From positions 1 to 20,311 of the forward strand of contig DASVTY010000036.1 in NCBI GenBank assembly GCA_036387315.1: a DNA stretch of 20,311 bases. The letters are read 5' to 3'. The position numbers and the translations under genes were made by a program. Below, in pieces: positions 14,554 to 20,311 of the stretch (positions are counted from its first letter, which is position 1; each line of letters starts with the position of its first letter). Source of the DNA: JALZCH01 sp036387315. GTDB taxonomy: Bacteria; Acidobacteriota; Blastocatellia; Pyrinomonadales; Pyrinomonadaceae. The notes beneath the pieces are model-generated. The model was given only the letters and a program-made list of their open reading frames with translations. It made no database searches and had not been told where the DNA came from.

Positions 14554-15183
14554 ATGCACAACGCTTTGACAAAAAACAAACAAGCCGTTTTCCGCCAACT
14601 CGTAACGGAAGCGCAGGTTTGCCGCAAATGCGAAAATTTATGCGAACGAACGGCTGTATTGAGCGAATTAAACGGCAATCTCGATTCGCCGATTTTGTTT
14701 CTCGCCGAAGCGCCGGGCAGAAACGGCGGAGATAAAACGCGAATCCCGCTCGTCGGCGACGCTTCGGGTGTAAATTTCCGTAAATTTATCGGTTCGATTG
14801 GTTTAAAGAGAGAAGATATTTTCGTCAGCAACACGGTTCTCTGCAATCCGCGCAAAGAATCGGGCGCAAATCGCAAGCCTTCGCTCGCGGAAATCAAAAA
14901 CTGCTCTGAATTTCTTCAAAGACAAATCGAAGTTTTGCAGCCTCAAATAATCGTGACTTTGGGAACAGTCGCGCTCGAAGCGTTGAAAACAATCGAATCG
15001 CACGATTTAACCGTACGAGAAAACGCCGGGCAAATTTACGAATGGAACGGCAGATTTCTGGTTCCGCTTTATCATCCAAGCCCGCAGGTTCTTGCTTCGC
15101 ATCGCCGCGAGAAACAGCAGCTTTTTGATTATCGCGCCGTTGCCGAAGCGTTGCGGAGAATTTCGGCGACGGTCGAAGGTTGA
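14554..15183 (+). CDS. Fe-S uracil-DNA glycosylase, family 4-like
   Basis: A 209-residue member of the uracil-DNA glycosylase superfamily that removes uracil from DNA as the first step of base excision repair. C23, C26, C97 and C117 match the four-cysteine Fe-S site of family 4 and 5 enzymes (CRKC near the N-terminus; VLCNPR; IKNCSEFL). Motif 1 is LAEAPGRNGGDKTRIPLVGD (50-69), and the second catalytic motif YHPSPQ is at 173-178. Motif 1 starts like family 4 (EAPG) but continues GGDKT-x-PLVGD-x-SG, closer to family 5, so exact family and substrate range are open. The gene is divergent from mrp, with only 48 bp between the starts. Confidence 0.88.
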   Translation: MHNALTKNKQAVFRQLVTEAQVCRKCENLCERTAVLSELNGNLDSPILFLAEAPGRNGGDKTRIPLVGDASGVNFRKFIGSIGLKREDIFVSNTVLCNPRKESGANRKPSLAEIKNCSEFLQRQIEVLQPQIIVTLGTVALEALKTIESHDLTVRENAGQIYEWNGRFLVPLYHPSPQVLASHRREKQQLFDYRAVAEALRRISATVEG

Positions 15184-15248
15184 CATTTAAATTCAAAAAA
15201 CCGTCAACTATCAATTATTAACTATTAACTTTTTCGCAGTGTTTTTCG

Positions 15249-16256
15249 ATGAACAGCAATTTTGAAACAGAATACAGAGCCGTGCGCAAATCGGGCGCAG
15301 GGCTGTTTGATTTTCCGAAGCGAGGTTTGATCGAAGTTTCGGGCGGCGAAGCCGTGCAGTTTTTAAACGGAATGCTGACCAACGACATCGCTAAATTACC
15401 GGAAAATTCGTGGATGCTCGCCGCTTTTCCGAATGTGCAGGGCAGATTGTTGGCGTTTGTCAGAGTTTTAAAAATCGGCGACAAATTTCTTTTCGACACC
15501 GAAGCCGCGACGCGCGAAAAGGTTTTCAACAATTTGTTTCGCTTTACTTTCGCAGGAGATTTCAAAGTCCGCGATTTGTCGGAAGAAATGAATTTGCTTT
15601 CGATTCAAGGCAAACTCGCAGGCGAAATTTTAGAATCCAAAGTCCAAAGTCCAAAGTCCAAAGTCGAAGTTGGTGAGGCGGAATTTAACGGTGAAAAAGT
15701 GTTCGCTATCCGCTCAACGCACACTGCCGCAGACGGTTTTGATTTGTTTGCTACGGCAAATTTAATTCAGGATTTGACGAAAGAACTTGAAAATGCGGGC
15801 GCGGTGAAAATCGGCGACGAAACGCGCGAAGTTTTGAGAATCGAAGCCGGGATTCCGCTTTACGGCGTTGATATGGACGAAACGACCATCGTTCTTGAAA
15901 CCGGGCTTGACGAAGCCGTCAGCTTTACCAAAGGCTGCTATGTCGGACAAGAAGTTATCATCCGCATTCATCACCGCGGTCACGTGGCGAAAAAGCTCGC
16001 CGGTTTGATTTTCGACGAACCGGCAGATGTTGCGCCGAACAGCGAATTAAAATCGCCCGAAGGCAAAAACGCAGGTCGCATAACTTCCGTCGCGTTTTCG
16101 CCTGTTTTAAATAAACAAATTGCTCTGGCTTATGTCCGCTACGATTTTCTTCAGCCCGGAACTGAGCTTTTGGTTAATGAAAATGCGCGCGCGAAGGTCG
16201 CGCAGTTGCCGTTTGCGAGCGGCAGTCTGAGTAAAAATGAACGTAACGGAAATTAA
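15249..16256 (+). CDS. ygfZ: YgfZ/GcvT-like folate-binding protein
   Basis: A tetrahydrofolate-binding protein related to the T-protein of the glycine cleavage system but without that activity; YgfZ supports repair and assembly of Fe-S enzymes. The signature K-G-C-Y-x-G-Q-E is present at 228-235 (KGCYVGQE) with C230, followed by RIHHRGHVAKKLAG. The length, 335 residues, is normal. A run of four 7-bp repeats in the gene encodes SKVQSPKSKV near residue 130, in a loop where the family varies. It lies 65 bp after the glycosylase gene and 1 bp before the next small gene. The spacing to erpA and mrp fits a shared Fe-S theme. Confidence 0.9.
   Translation: MNSNFETEYRAVRKSGAGLFDFPKRGLIEVSGGEAVQFLNGMLTNDIAKLPENSWMLAAFPNVQGRLLAFVRVLKIGDKFLFDTEAATREKVFNNLFRFTFAGDFKVRDLSEEMNLLSIQGKLAGEILESKVQSPKSKVEVGEAEFNGEKVFAIRSTHTAADGFDLFATANLIQDLTKELENAGAVKIGDETREVLRIEAGIPLYGVDMDETTIVLETGLDEAVSFTKGCYVGQEVIIRIHHRGHVAKKLAGLIFDEPADVAPNSELKSPEGKNAGRITSVAFSPVLNKQIALAYVRYDFLQPGTELLVNENARAKVAQLPFASGSLSKNERNGN
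15636..15663 (+). repeat. Four tandem TCCAAAG heptamers inside ygfZ
   Basis: TCCAAAG occurs four times in a row, followed by TCGAAG as a decayed fifth copy. The unit is not a multiple of three, so gain or loss of one copy would shift the ygfZ frame; only changes by three copies keep it. Confidence 0.95.
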
Positions 16257-16257
16257 T

Positions 16258-16515
16258 ATGTCGGATATTAGAGATTTAGATTTACAAAACGCCAAACTCG
16301 CTTACACGATTATTCAACGCCTTCTCGAACACAACGATTCGGTCAGCGATTTGGTCGCATTGCTGGCGCGCGCTATTGACGAAGACACGCAGCGCGCTTT
16401 AACCAACACGCCGCAATGGACGAAATATCTCGAAGCCCGGCGCGATCTTGACGTAACGCGCCAACAAATCGAAAAATTCACCGAAGAATTACAAAAACTC
16501 GAAAATAACGAATAA
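16258..16515 (+). CDS. Small helical hypothetical protein, 85 aa
   Basis: The protein is rich in charged helices: residues 8-45 (from about DLQNAKLAYTIIQRLLEH to LLARAIDEDTQ) and 58-84 (ARRDLDVTRQQIEKFTEELQ), the second suited to a coiled coil. No signal peptide and no membrane segment are seen. I chose the ATG at 16258, 1 bp after the ygfZ stop and preceded by ACGGAAA. The ATG at 16237, inside ygfZ, would add seven residues. Close spacing implies co-transcription with ygfZ. No family is recognised. Confidence 0.6.
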   Translation: MSDIRDLDLQNAKLAYTIIQRLLEHNDSVSDLVALLARAIDEDTQRALTNTPQWTKYLEARRDLDVTRQQIEKFTEELQKLENNE

Positions 16516-16599
16516 TTTTTAACTACTAACCGATAAAGACTTAAATAAGATTATGGAACCTATCAGTCTTTGTTTTATCCATTTTTCTCAATTTTGCCC

Positions 16600-16629
16600 T
16601 TGTCAAATATTCATTTTTTCGGATACGAT
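16600..16629 (+). promoter_or_regulatory. Promoter-like pair upstream of NlpC/P60 leader
   Basis: TTGTCA (16600-16605) and TACGAT (16624-16629) are spaced by 18 nt. They match TTGACA at five positions and TATAAT at four. Transcription from near 16636 would start just before the foldable leader and leave a leader of about 210 nt. Confidence 0.45.
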
Positions 16630-16651
16630 ACTCGACAGCATCTGAGCCACA

Positions 16652-16807
16652 CTGCGCTGGCAATTCTAAAAAAAATTAACTTTCGCCACATCCGTTAGGG
16701 CAATTTATTTTATAAATTTGCGGAAGTTTTACGGCATTCAAGCCGTTTAGTCTCTTTGAGACTCTTTGGGCGTCCCGTTTCTGAGCCTTTTTGCCAAAGC
16801 AGCGCAG
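16652..16807 (+). ncRNA. Candidate structured leader RNA upstream of NlpC/P60 gene
   Basis: The 156-nt segment can be closed by a long-range stem. CTGCGCTG (16652-16659) pairs exactly with CAGCGCAG (16800-16807), and GCAA (16660-16663) pairs with TTGC (16791-16794) across a 5-nt bulge. Inside are AACTTTCGC (16678-16686) with GCGGAAGTT (16720-16728, one G-U pair), ACGGC/GCCGT (16731-16746) and AGTCTC/GAGACT (16749-16763). A closed multi-branch fold of this kind is riboswitch-like. I compared it from memory with ydaO (c-di-AMP), c-di-GMP-I, cobalamin, TPP and SAM consensus words and found no match. The ribosome-binding site of the NlpC/P60 gene is 24 nt after the closing stem. Confidence 0.45.
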
Positions 16808-16845
16808 CAGTTAATCAAAATTTAAGCAACAGGAGTTAATTGCCG

Positions 16846-17565
16846 ATGAAGAGATTTGTCCCGTTTGGGCTTTGCATAGCCATTTGTTCATTGTTTTCCC
16901 TCGCCACAACAGCTTCCGCCCAGCAATCGCGTCCGCGCCGCGCTCCTGACACAACTCAAAACACGGTTTTAGTCGTTCCTTCGGCAAACAATCAATCGCC
17001 CGCTGCTTCGCAACAACCTCTTGTAAAATCCGGCGTTATGTCGCAGCCGCGCAATGTACAAACGCCGAAAGCTCTAACTAACGACATCTACGTCCGACCG
17101 ACCGTTTCTTCGCGCCCGGCAAATGCGGCGAGCGCAGCGGCTTTAAACGCGGCATCGTCAACTTCTGCTGCGGCTTTTCGCGGCAAAATGCTGCAAGCGA
17201 TGAACAACTGGATCGGCACGCCTTATCATTACGGTTCGGAAGGACCGAATTCGATTGATTGCTCGGCGCTCGTCTGGAGAGTTTTTAACGAAGCCGGAAT
17301 CAGCTTTGACCGCAACAGCGCGCGTTATTATTGGAGCGATTTTCCCGTCGCCGCCGAAGAAGAAAAAACTCAATTCGGCACGCTCGTTTTCTTCAACCGT
17401 TTGGGTCACGTCGGTATCGTGATTGATGAAAACACTTTTTTCCACGCCTCGACAAGCAAAGGCGTAACATACTCAAAATTCGACGGCTATTGGAAAAACA
17501 GAATTGTCGGTTATCGCCGCATCTCGTTGAATCAACTTAATAAAATTGAAACCTATTTAAAGTAA
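16846..17565 (+). CDS. Exported NlpC/P60 peptidoglycan endopeptidase
   Basis: A cell-wall hydrolase of the NlpC/P60 cysteine peptidase family, which cuts peptide stems of peptidoglycan (typically D-Glu to diaminopimelate bonds). Using the ATG at 16846, with AGGAG 10 nt upstream, residues 1-25 are a signal peptide ending ASA-Q. A Ser/Pro/Ala-rich linker runs to about 112, and the catalytic domain fills the rest. The triad is C139 in SIDCSALVW, H188 in LGHVGIV and H200 in FFHAST. WIGTPYHYGSEGP just before the Cys is typical. An in-frame TTG two codons earlier is a less likely start. No SH3 domain is visible. The leader of about 200 nt may regulate it. Confidence 0.9.
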   Translation: MKRFVPFGLCIAICSLFSLATTASAQQSRPRRAPDTTQNTVLVVPSANNQSPAASQQPLVKSGVMSQPRNVQTPKALTNDIYVRPTVSSRPANAASAAALNAASSTSAAAFRGKMLQAMNNWIGTPYHYGSEGPNSIDCSALVWRVFNEAGISFDRNSARYYWSDFPVAAEEEKTQFGTLVFFNRLGHVGIVIDENTFFHASTSKGVTYSKFDGYWKNRIVGYRRISLNQLNKIETYLK

Positions 17566-17582
17566 ATCAACTTTAAATTAAT

Positions 17583-17630
17583 AAAAGCCGCCGGATTTGA
17601 GAAACACTAATTCCAAATCCGGCGGCTTTT
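17583..17630. terminator. Bidirectional terminator, perfect 17-bp stem
   Basis: AAAAGCCGCCGGATTTG (17583-17599) is the exact reverse complement of 17614-17630, with a 14-nt loop and a T-run after it. It sits between the convergent NlpC/P60 and Sm-like genes. Confidence 0.93.
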
Positions 17631-17658
17631 TCTTCGCAGATTCTATTTGTGATTTGAT

Positions 17659-17886
17659 TTAATGACGATTCGAGAAACCGCCGATAAATCCGGTGCGGCT
17701 CGATTTGTCTTTGGTTTCCCAAACGACTGTGATTTTATCAATCGCCACGTAGCAGATTTTTTCTTCGTCATCTTTTAACACCAAAACGTCCGCTTCGATT
17801 GCTTCGATTTGCCCGCTCACGGAGATGCCGCCGGCGCAGACGACATCAACTTTTTTTCCCACGAATCCATTCAAAAATGATTTCAT
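17659..17886 (-). CDS. Small Sm-like beta-barrel protein, 75 aa
   Basis: The residues VGKKVDVVCAGGISVSGQIE, then ADVLVLKDDEEKICYVAIDKITVVWE, form the strand pattern of a single Sm-like (LSm/MM0924-type) barrel: a short helix, then five strands. Such small proteins may bind RNA or serve as scaffolds; which applies here is unknown. The ATG at 17886 has AAAGGAAG four nt upstream and is preferred to the longer frame starting at 17901, which lies inside that site. The gene follows the biotin carboxylase gene by 39 bp on the same strand, so it may be the last gene of that operon. I am not sure of the exact family name. Confidence 0.7.
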   Translation of the reverse strand: MKSFLNGFVGKKVDVVCAGGISVSGQIEAIEADVLVLKDDEEKICYVAIDKITVVWETKDKSSRTGFIGGFSNRH

Positions 17887-17925
17887 AAAGCTTCCTTTCA
17901 ATAAAAAACGCTGGGAGAAGTTTAA

Positions 17926-19470
17926 TTAAATTCGGCTCCGATGCAAAGCCGCGCGACCGGCAATTTTCCAGCGGCTTTCCTGCGCGCCGTTTGCGCCCGT
18001 TTGCGCAGAGGCGGCGGCGGAATTTGTTTTGGTTTGATTTTGATAATCGAGCGCGGCTGCGATCAACGCCATATCGAGTCTGATTTCGTCGTCTTCCGCC
18101 GTCTTTTCGGCTAAAACTCGTTCGCGGCGCCCGAACCAGCGCGAGATAAAGCCAGTGTCCAGTTTGCCTTCGATAAATTCCGAATCGCGGATGATTTCTC
18201 GAAAAAACGGGAGCGTTGTGCGGATTCCGCCAACCGTATATTCATCCAAAGCCCGGCGCATTCGGTCAATCGCTTCGCTCCGGTCGCGTCCCCAAACAGC
18301 GAGCTTGGAAATCATCGGGTCGTAGAAAATCGAAACTTCCGTGTTGTCGGTCACACCGCCGTCGTCGCGCACGCCCGCGCCGTGCGGAACGCGCAGACGC
18401 GAAATCCTGCCGGGCGAAGGCAGAAAATTGTTTGCGGGGTCTTCGGCGTAAACGCGGCATTCAATCGCGTGTCCTCGCAAAACAACGTCCTCTTGTTTGA
18501 CTGAAAGCTCGTAACCGGCGGCAACGCGTATCTGCTCTCTGACCAAATCAATTCCGGTCACAAGCTCTGTCACCGGATGTTCGACCTGCAAGCGCGTGTT
18601 CATTTCCAGAAAATAAAACGAGCGGTCAACATCGGAAACCAGAAACTCGACCGTTCCCGCGCCGACGTAATTGACGGCGAGCGCGGCTTTAACTGCCGTT
18701 TCGCCCATTTTGCGGCGCAGTTCTGCATCGTTAATCGGCGAAGGCGCTTCTTCGATCACTTTTTGATTGCGCCGTTGAATCGAGCATTCGCGCTCGCCGA
18801 GATAAACGCAGTTCCCTTGTTTATCGGCAAAAACCTGAATCTCGATGTGACGCGGGCGGACGACCGCTTTTTCGATATAAACATCGCCATTGCCGAACGC
18901 GGCAATGGCTTCTGATTGGGCTGTTTCGAGCGCGGATTTTAATTCGCTTTCCTCAAAAACAAGCCGCATTCCCTTCCCGCCGCCGCCCGCCGCCGCTTTG
19001 AGCATCACGGGATAACCGATTTTCGCCGCCACGTCACGCGCTTCTTCAAATGTGGAACATGATTCAGTCATTCCCGGCACGACCGGAACTCCAGCGTCCT
19101 GCATCAATTTACGAGCGGCGGTTTTGCTCCCCATCGCTTCCATCGCGTAAGGTTCGGGACCGATGAAAACCAACCCGGCGTCTTGTACGGCTTGCACGAA
19201 TTCGGCGTTTTCCGACAAAAAACCGTAGCCGGGATGAATCGCTTCCGCGCCCGATTGTTTGGCGGTTTCTATAACTTTGTCCATTCGCAGATAACTTTCG
19301 CGCGAAGCCGCCGGACCTAAAAGATATGCTTCGTCAGCCATCCGAACGTGCAAAGCTGCGGCGTCGGGTTCGGAATAAACCGCAACAGGTGAAATCTGCA
19401 TATCGCGGCAAGCACGAATCACGCGCACTGCAATCTCACCCCGATTGGCAATTAAGATTTTTTTGAACAT
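17926..19470 (-). CDS. accC: Biotin carboxylase subunit of acetyl/acyl-CoA carboxylase
   Basis: This ATP-grasp enzyme carboxylates the biotin on a carrier protein, using ATP and bicarbonate, for acetyl- or propionyl-CoA carboxylase. Visible marks are the N-terminal KILIANRGEIAVR, HPGYGFLSEN (79-88), the glycine-rich loop AAAGGGGKGMR (159-169), K116 and K158, H208, ERECSIQRRNQKVIEEAPSP (227-245), E275, E289 and NTRLQVEHP (291-299). At 514 residues it is about 60 longer than typical AccC: a Ser/Ala/Gly linker leads to SRWKIAGRAALHRSR, a tail I associate with propionyl/acyl-CoA carboxylase alpha chains. No biotinyl domain is fused, so a separate biotin carrier must exist outside the window. The start is 3 nt after the M28 peptidase stop. 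Confidence 0.92.
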   Translation of the reverse strand: MFKKILIANRGEIAVRVIRACRDMQISPVAVYSEPDAAALHVRMADEAYLLGPAASRESYLRMDKVIETAKQSGAEAIHPGYGFLSENAEFVQAVQDAGLVFIGPEPYAMEAMGSKTAARKLMQDAGVPVVPGMTESCSTFEEARDVAAKIGYPVMLKAAAGGGGKGMRLVFEESELKSALETAQSEAIAAFGNGDVYIEKAVVRPRHIEIQVFADKQGNCVYLGERECSIQRRNQKVIEEAPSPINDAELRRKMGETAVKAALAVNYVGAGTVEFLVSDVDRSFYFLEMNTRLQVEHPVTELVTGIDLVREQIRVAAGYELSVKQEDVVLRGHAIECRVYAEDPANNFLPSPGRISRLRVPHGAGVRDDGGVTDNTEVSIFYDPMISKLAVWGRDRSEAIDRMRRALDEYTVGGIRTTLPFFREIIRDSEFIEGKLDTGFISRWFGRRERVLAEKTAEDDEIRLDMALIAAALDYQNQTKTNSAAASAQTGANGAQESRWKIAGRAALHRSRI

Positions 19471-19473
19471 AAA

Positions 19474-20311
19474 TTACTTCGCGGTTTGAACCACCACGTT
19501 ATAAACGCCTCCGACGACTTTTGCCATTCGATTGTAGTCGAGTTTTTCCGCCGTGTCAGCGGCAGTATGATAATTTGGGTTTCGATAAAACGCGGAATCG
19601 GTAATCATCGCCGCGTCGTAACCAAATGCCCAATAATTTCGGTGGTCTGAAAAATCAATTCCGGGAATTGAAACCGGCGCATTTGTCGAATAAACCGGCA
19701 AATCACTGGCAGCAAGCATTGCGGCTTTGATGTGGCGCACTGTTAGAAAATTATTAAAATTGCCGATGACGCAGATAAAATTTCCGCGAGATGGATACAA
19801 CGAACTCATTACCGAAACCGGAAACGCCTGGCTGTTCGGCTCGTCGGAAAAATAACCAATCATTTCGAGCGATAACATTAAGCGGACAAAAGCATTTTGA
19901 TCTTTTAAAGACTTAGCGTGGACATAACTGCCCATTTTATTTGTGCCGAAAAAGGGCGGCTCTTCCAAACTATATGCGACTAGCTCGACTTGCGTGTGAA
20001 GTTCAGTTTTACCAAGCAAATATCCCAGCTCTATGAGTCCGGCGACGCCGCTCGCGTTGTCATCAGCCGCCGGCAGAGCGCCAGCGGCATCGTAATGCGC
20101 GCCAATGACGATTCGATCTGCCGTTTCAGCTCCAAAACGCGCAATTATATTGCGATAAGTTTTGCCGCCAACTTCAAATTCCTGCTCTGAAGTTTTGCCG
20201 CCTGCATTATCAAACTGCTGTTTGATATAGGCTGCGGTTTTATCGAGATTTTGTATGAACGGAAAACTGCGCGGGGAAAAATCGTTTGATATTTTTACGA
20301 CGTGCGTTTTT
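19474..20311 (-). CDS. M28 family zinc aminopeptidase, C-terminal 278 residues
   Basis: The frame is open to the right edge, so the N-terminus (probably with a signal peptide) is missing. It holds the M28 metal-site motifs in order: GAHYDA (first His and an Asp-type ligand), ADDNASGV (bridging Asp), SLEEPP (catalytic and ligand Glu), a further SDHRNYWAFGYDA stretch, and TDSAFYRNPNYHTAADT with the last His ligand. M28 enzymes remove N-terminal residues from peptides or cleave related substrates with two zinc ions, commonly outside the cytoplasm. A long Met-started ORF begins only at 20019, but translation from the window edge shows it is the tail of a longer protein. The stop is 3 nt from the biotin carboxylase start, implying one transcript. 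Confidence 0.9.
   Translation of the reverse strand, partial: KTHVVKISNDFSPRSFPFIQNLDKTAAYIKQQFDNAGGKTSEQEFEVGGKTYRNIIARFGAETADRIVIGAHYDAAGALPAADDNASGVAGLIELGYLLGKTELHTQVELVAYSLEEPPFFGTNKMGSYVHAKSLKDQNAFVRLMLSLEMIGYFSDEPNSQAFPVSVMSSLYPSRGNFICVIGNFNNFLTVRHIKAAMLAASDLPVYSTNAPVSIPGIDFSDHRNYWAFGYDAAMITDSAFYRNPNYHTAADTAEKLDYNRMAKVVGGVYNVVVQTAK

Noticed and set aside
14506..14598. Longer N-terminus for Mrp
   Set aside because: The extra 31 residues do not match the family and overlap the divergent glycosylase gene; the ATG at 14505 starts exactly at the DUF59 domain.
15184..15248. Repeated ATTAACT-like words before ygfZ
   Set aside because: Only two or three imperfect copies in AT-rich DNA; not enough to call a repeat element.
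16640..16810. c-di-GMP-I (GEMM) or ydaO riboswitch in the NlpC/P60 leader
   Set aside because: The reverse strand has GGCAAA, GAAA and GGGACGC words resembling GEMM, but it is antisense to the gene and the stems do not form. The ydaO consensus words are absent.

Overview
The window reads as a piece of a bacterial chromosome, most likely from an Acidobacteriota-type organism. This is an inference from overall protein style, the pairing of two YsnF/DUF2382 stress proteins, and the mid-GC, compact, terminator-rich layout; it is not proven. No rRNA, tRNA, CRISPR array or transposase was seen. Some parts differ sharply in base composition: positions 180-1940 are AT-rich and carry small unrecognised genes, while most of the rest is close to half GC or higher.

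Layout. (1) 1-177 is the end of an infA gene (IF-1). (2) 231-1926 holds three or four small unknown genes. One (1438-1926) has a clear internal duplication, and a 366-bp strip with a promoter-like signal and hairpins lies among them. (3) 1941-3095 is a seven-repeat kelch lipoprotein, closed by a perfect 16-bp bidirectional terminator. (4) 3218-5203 (minus) carries two YsnF/DUF2382 stress proteins. (5) 5444-7927 (plus) looks like an operon: a six-helix membrane protein, an exported single-chain aspartic protease with two DTG half-sites, and a TraB/GumN-like protein cut off from its signal peptide by an in-frame TAA. (6) 8049-12249 is a small defence-type island: a VapBC-like toxin-antitoxin pair between two look-alike hairpin terminators, then a type ISP-like restriction-modification gene broken by an apparent one-base deletion. 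That gene has an AT-rich patch (about 38% GC against about 60%) in its presumed target-recognition region. A perfect palindromic repeat follows it. (7) 12429-16515 is housekeeping: ErpA and an Mrp/ApbC P-loop protein (Fe-S assembly), a three-TM membrane protein, a Fe-S uracil-DNA glycosylase, a YgfZ-like folate-binding protein whose gene contains a 7-bp tandem repeat, and a small coiled protein. (8) 16516-17565 is an NlpC/P60 endopeptidase with a roughly 200-nt leader that can fold into a closed multi-hairpin structure. (9) 17659-20311 (minus) is a small Sm-like protein, a biotin carboxylase and the C-terminal part of an M28 metallopeptidase; the last two are 3 nt apart.

Themes. Fe-S cluster handling recurs: ErpA, Mrp, YgfZ and a Fe-S-dependent glycosylase lie within 4 kb. 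The strongest candidates for something undescribed are the NlpC/P60 leader RNA, the duplicated-domain protein at 1438-1926, the stop codon between signal peptide and mature protein at 7130, and the TRD-swapped, frameshifted ISP enzyme.
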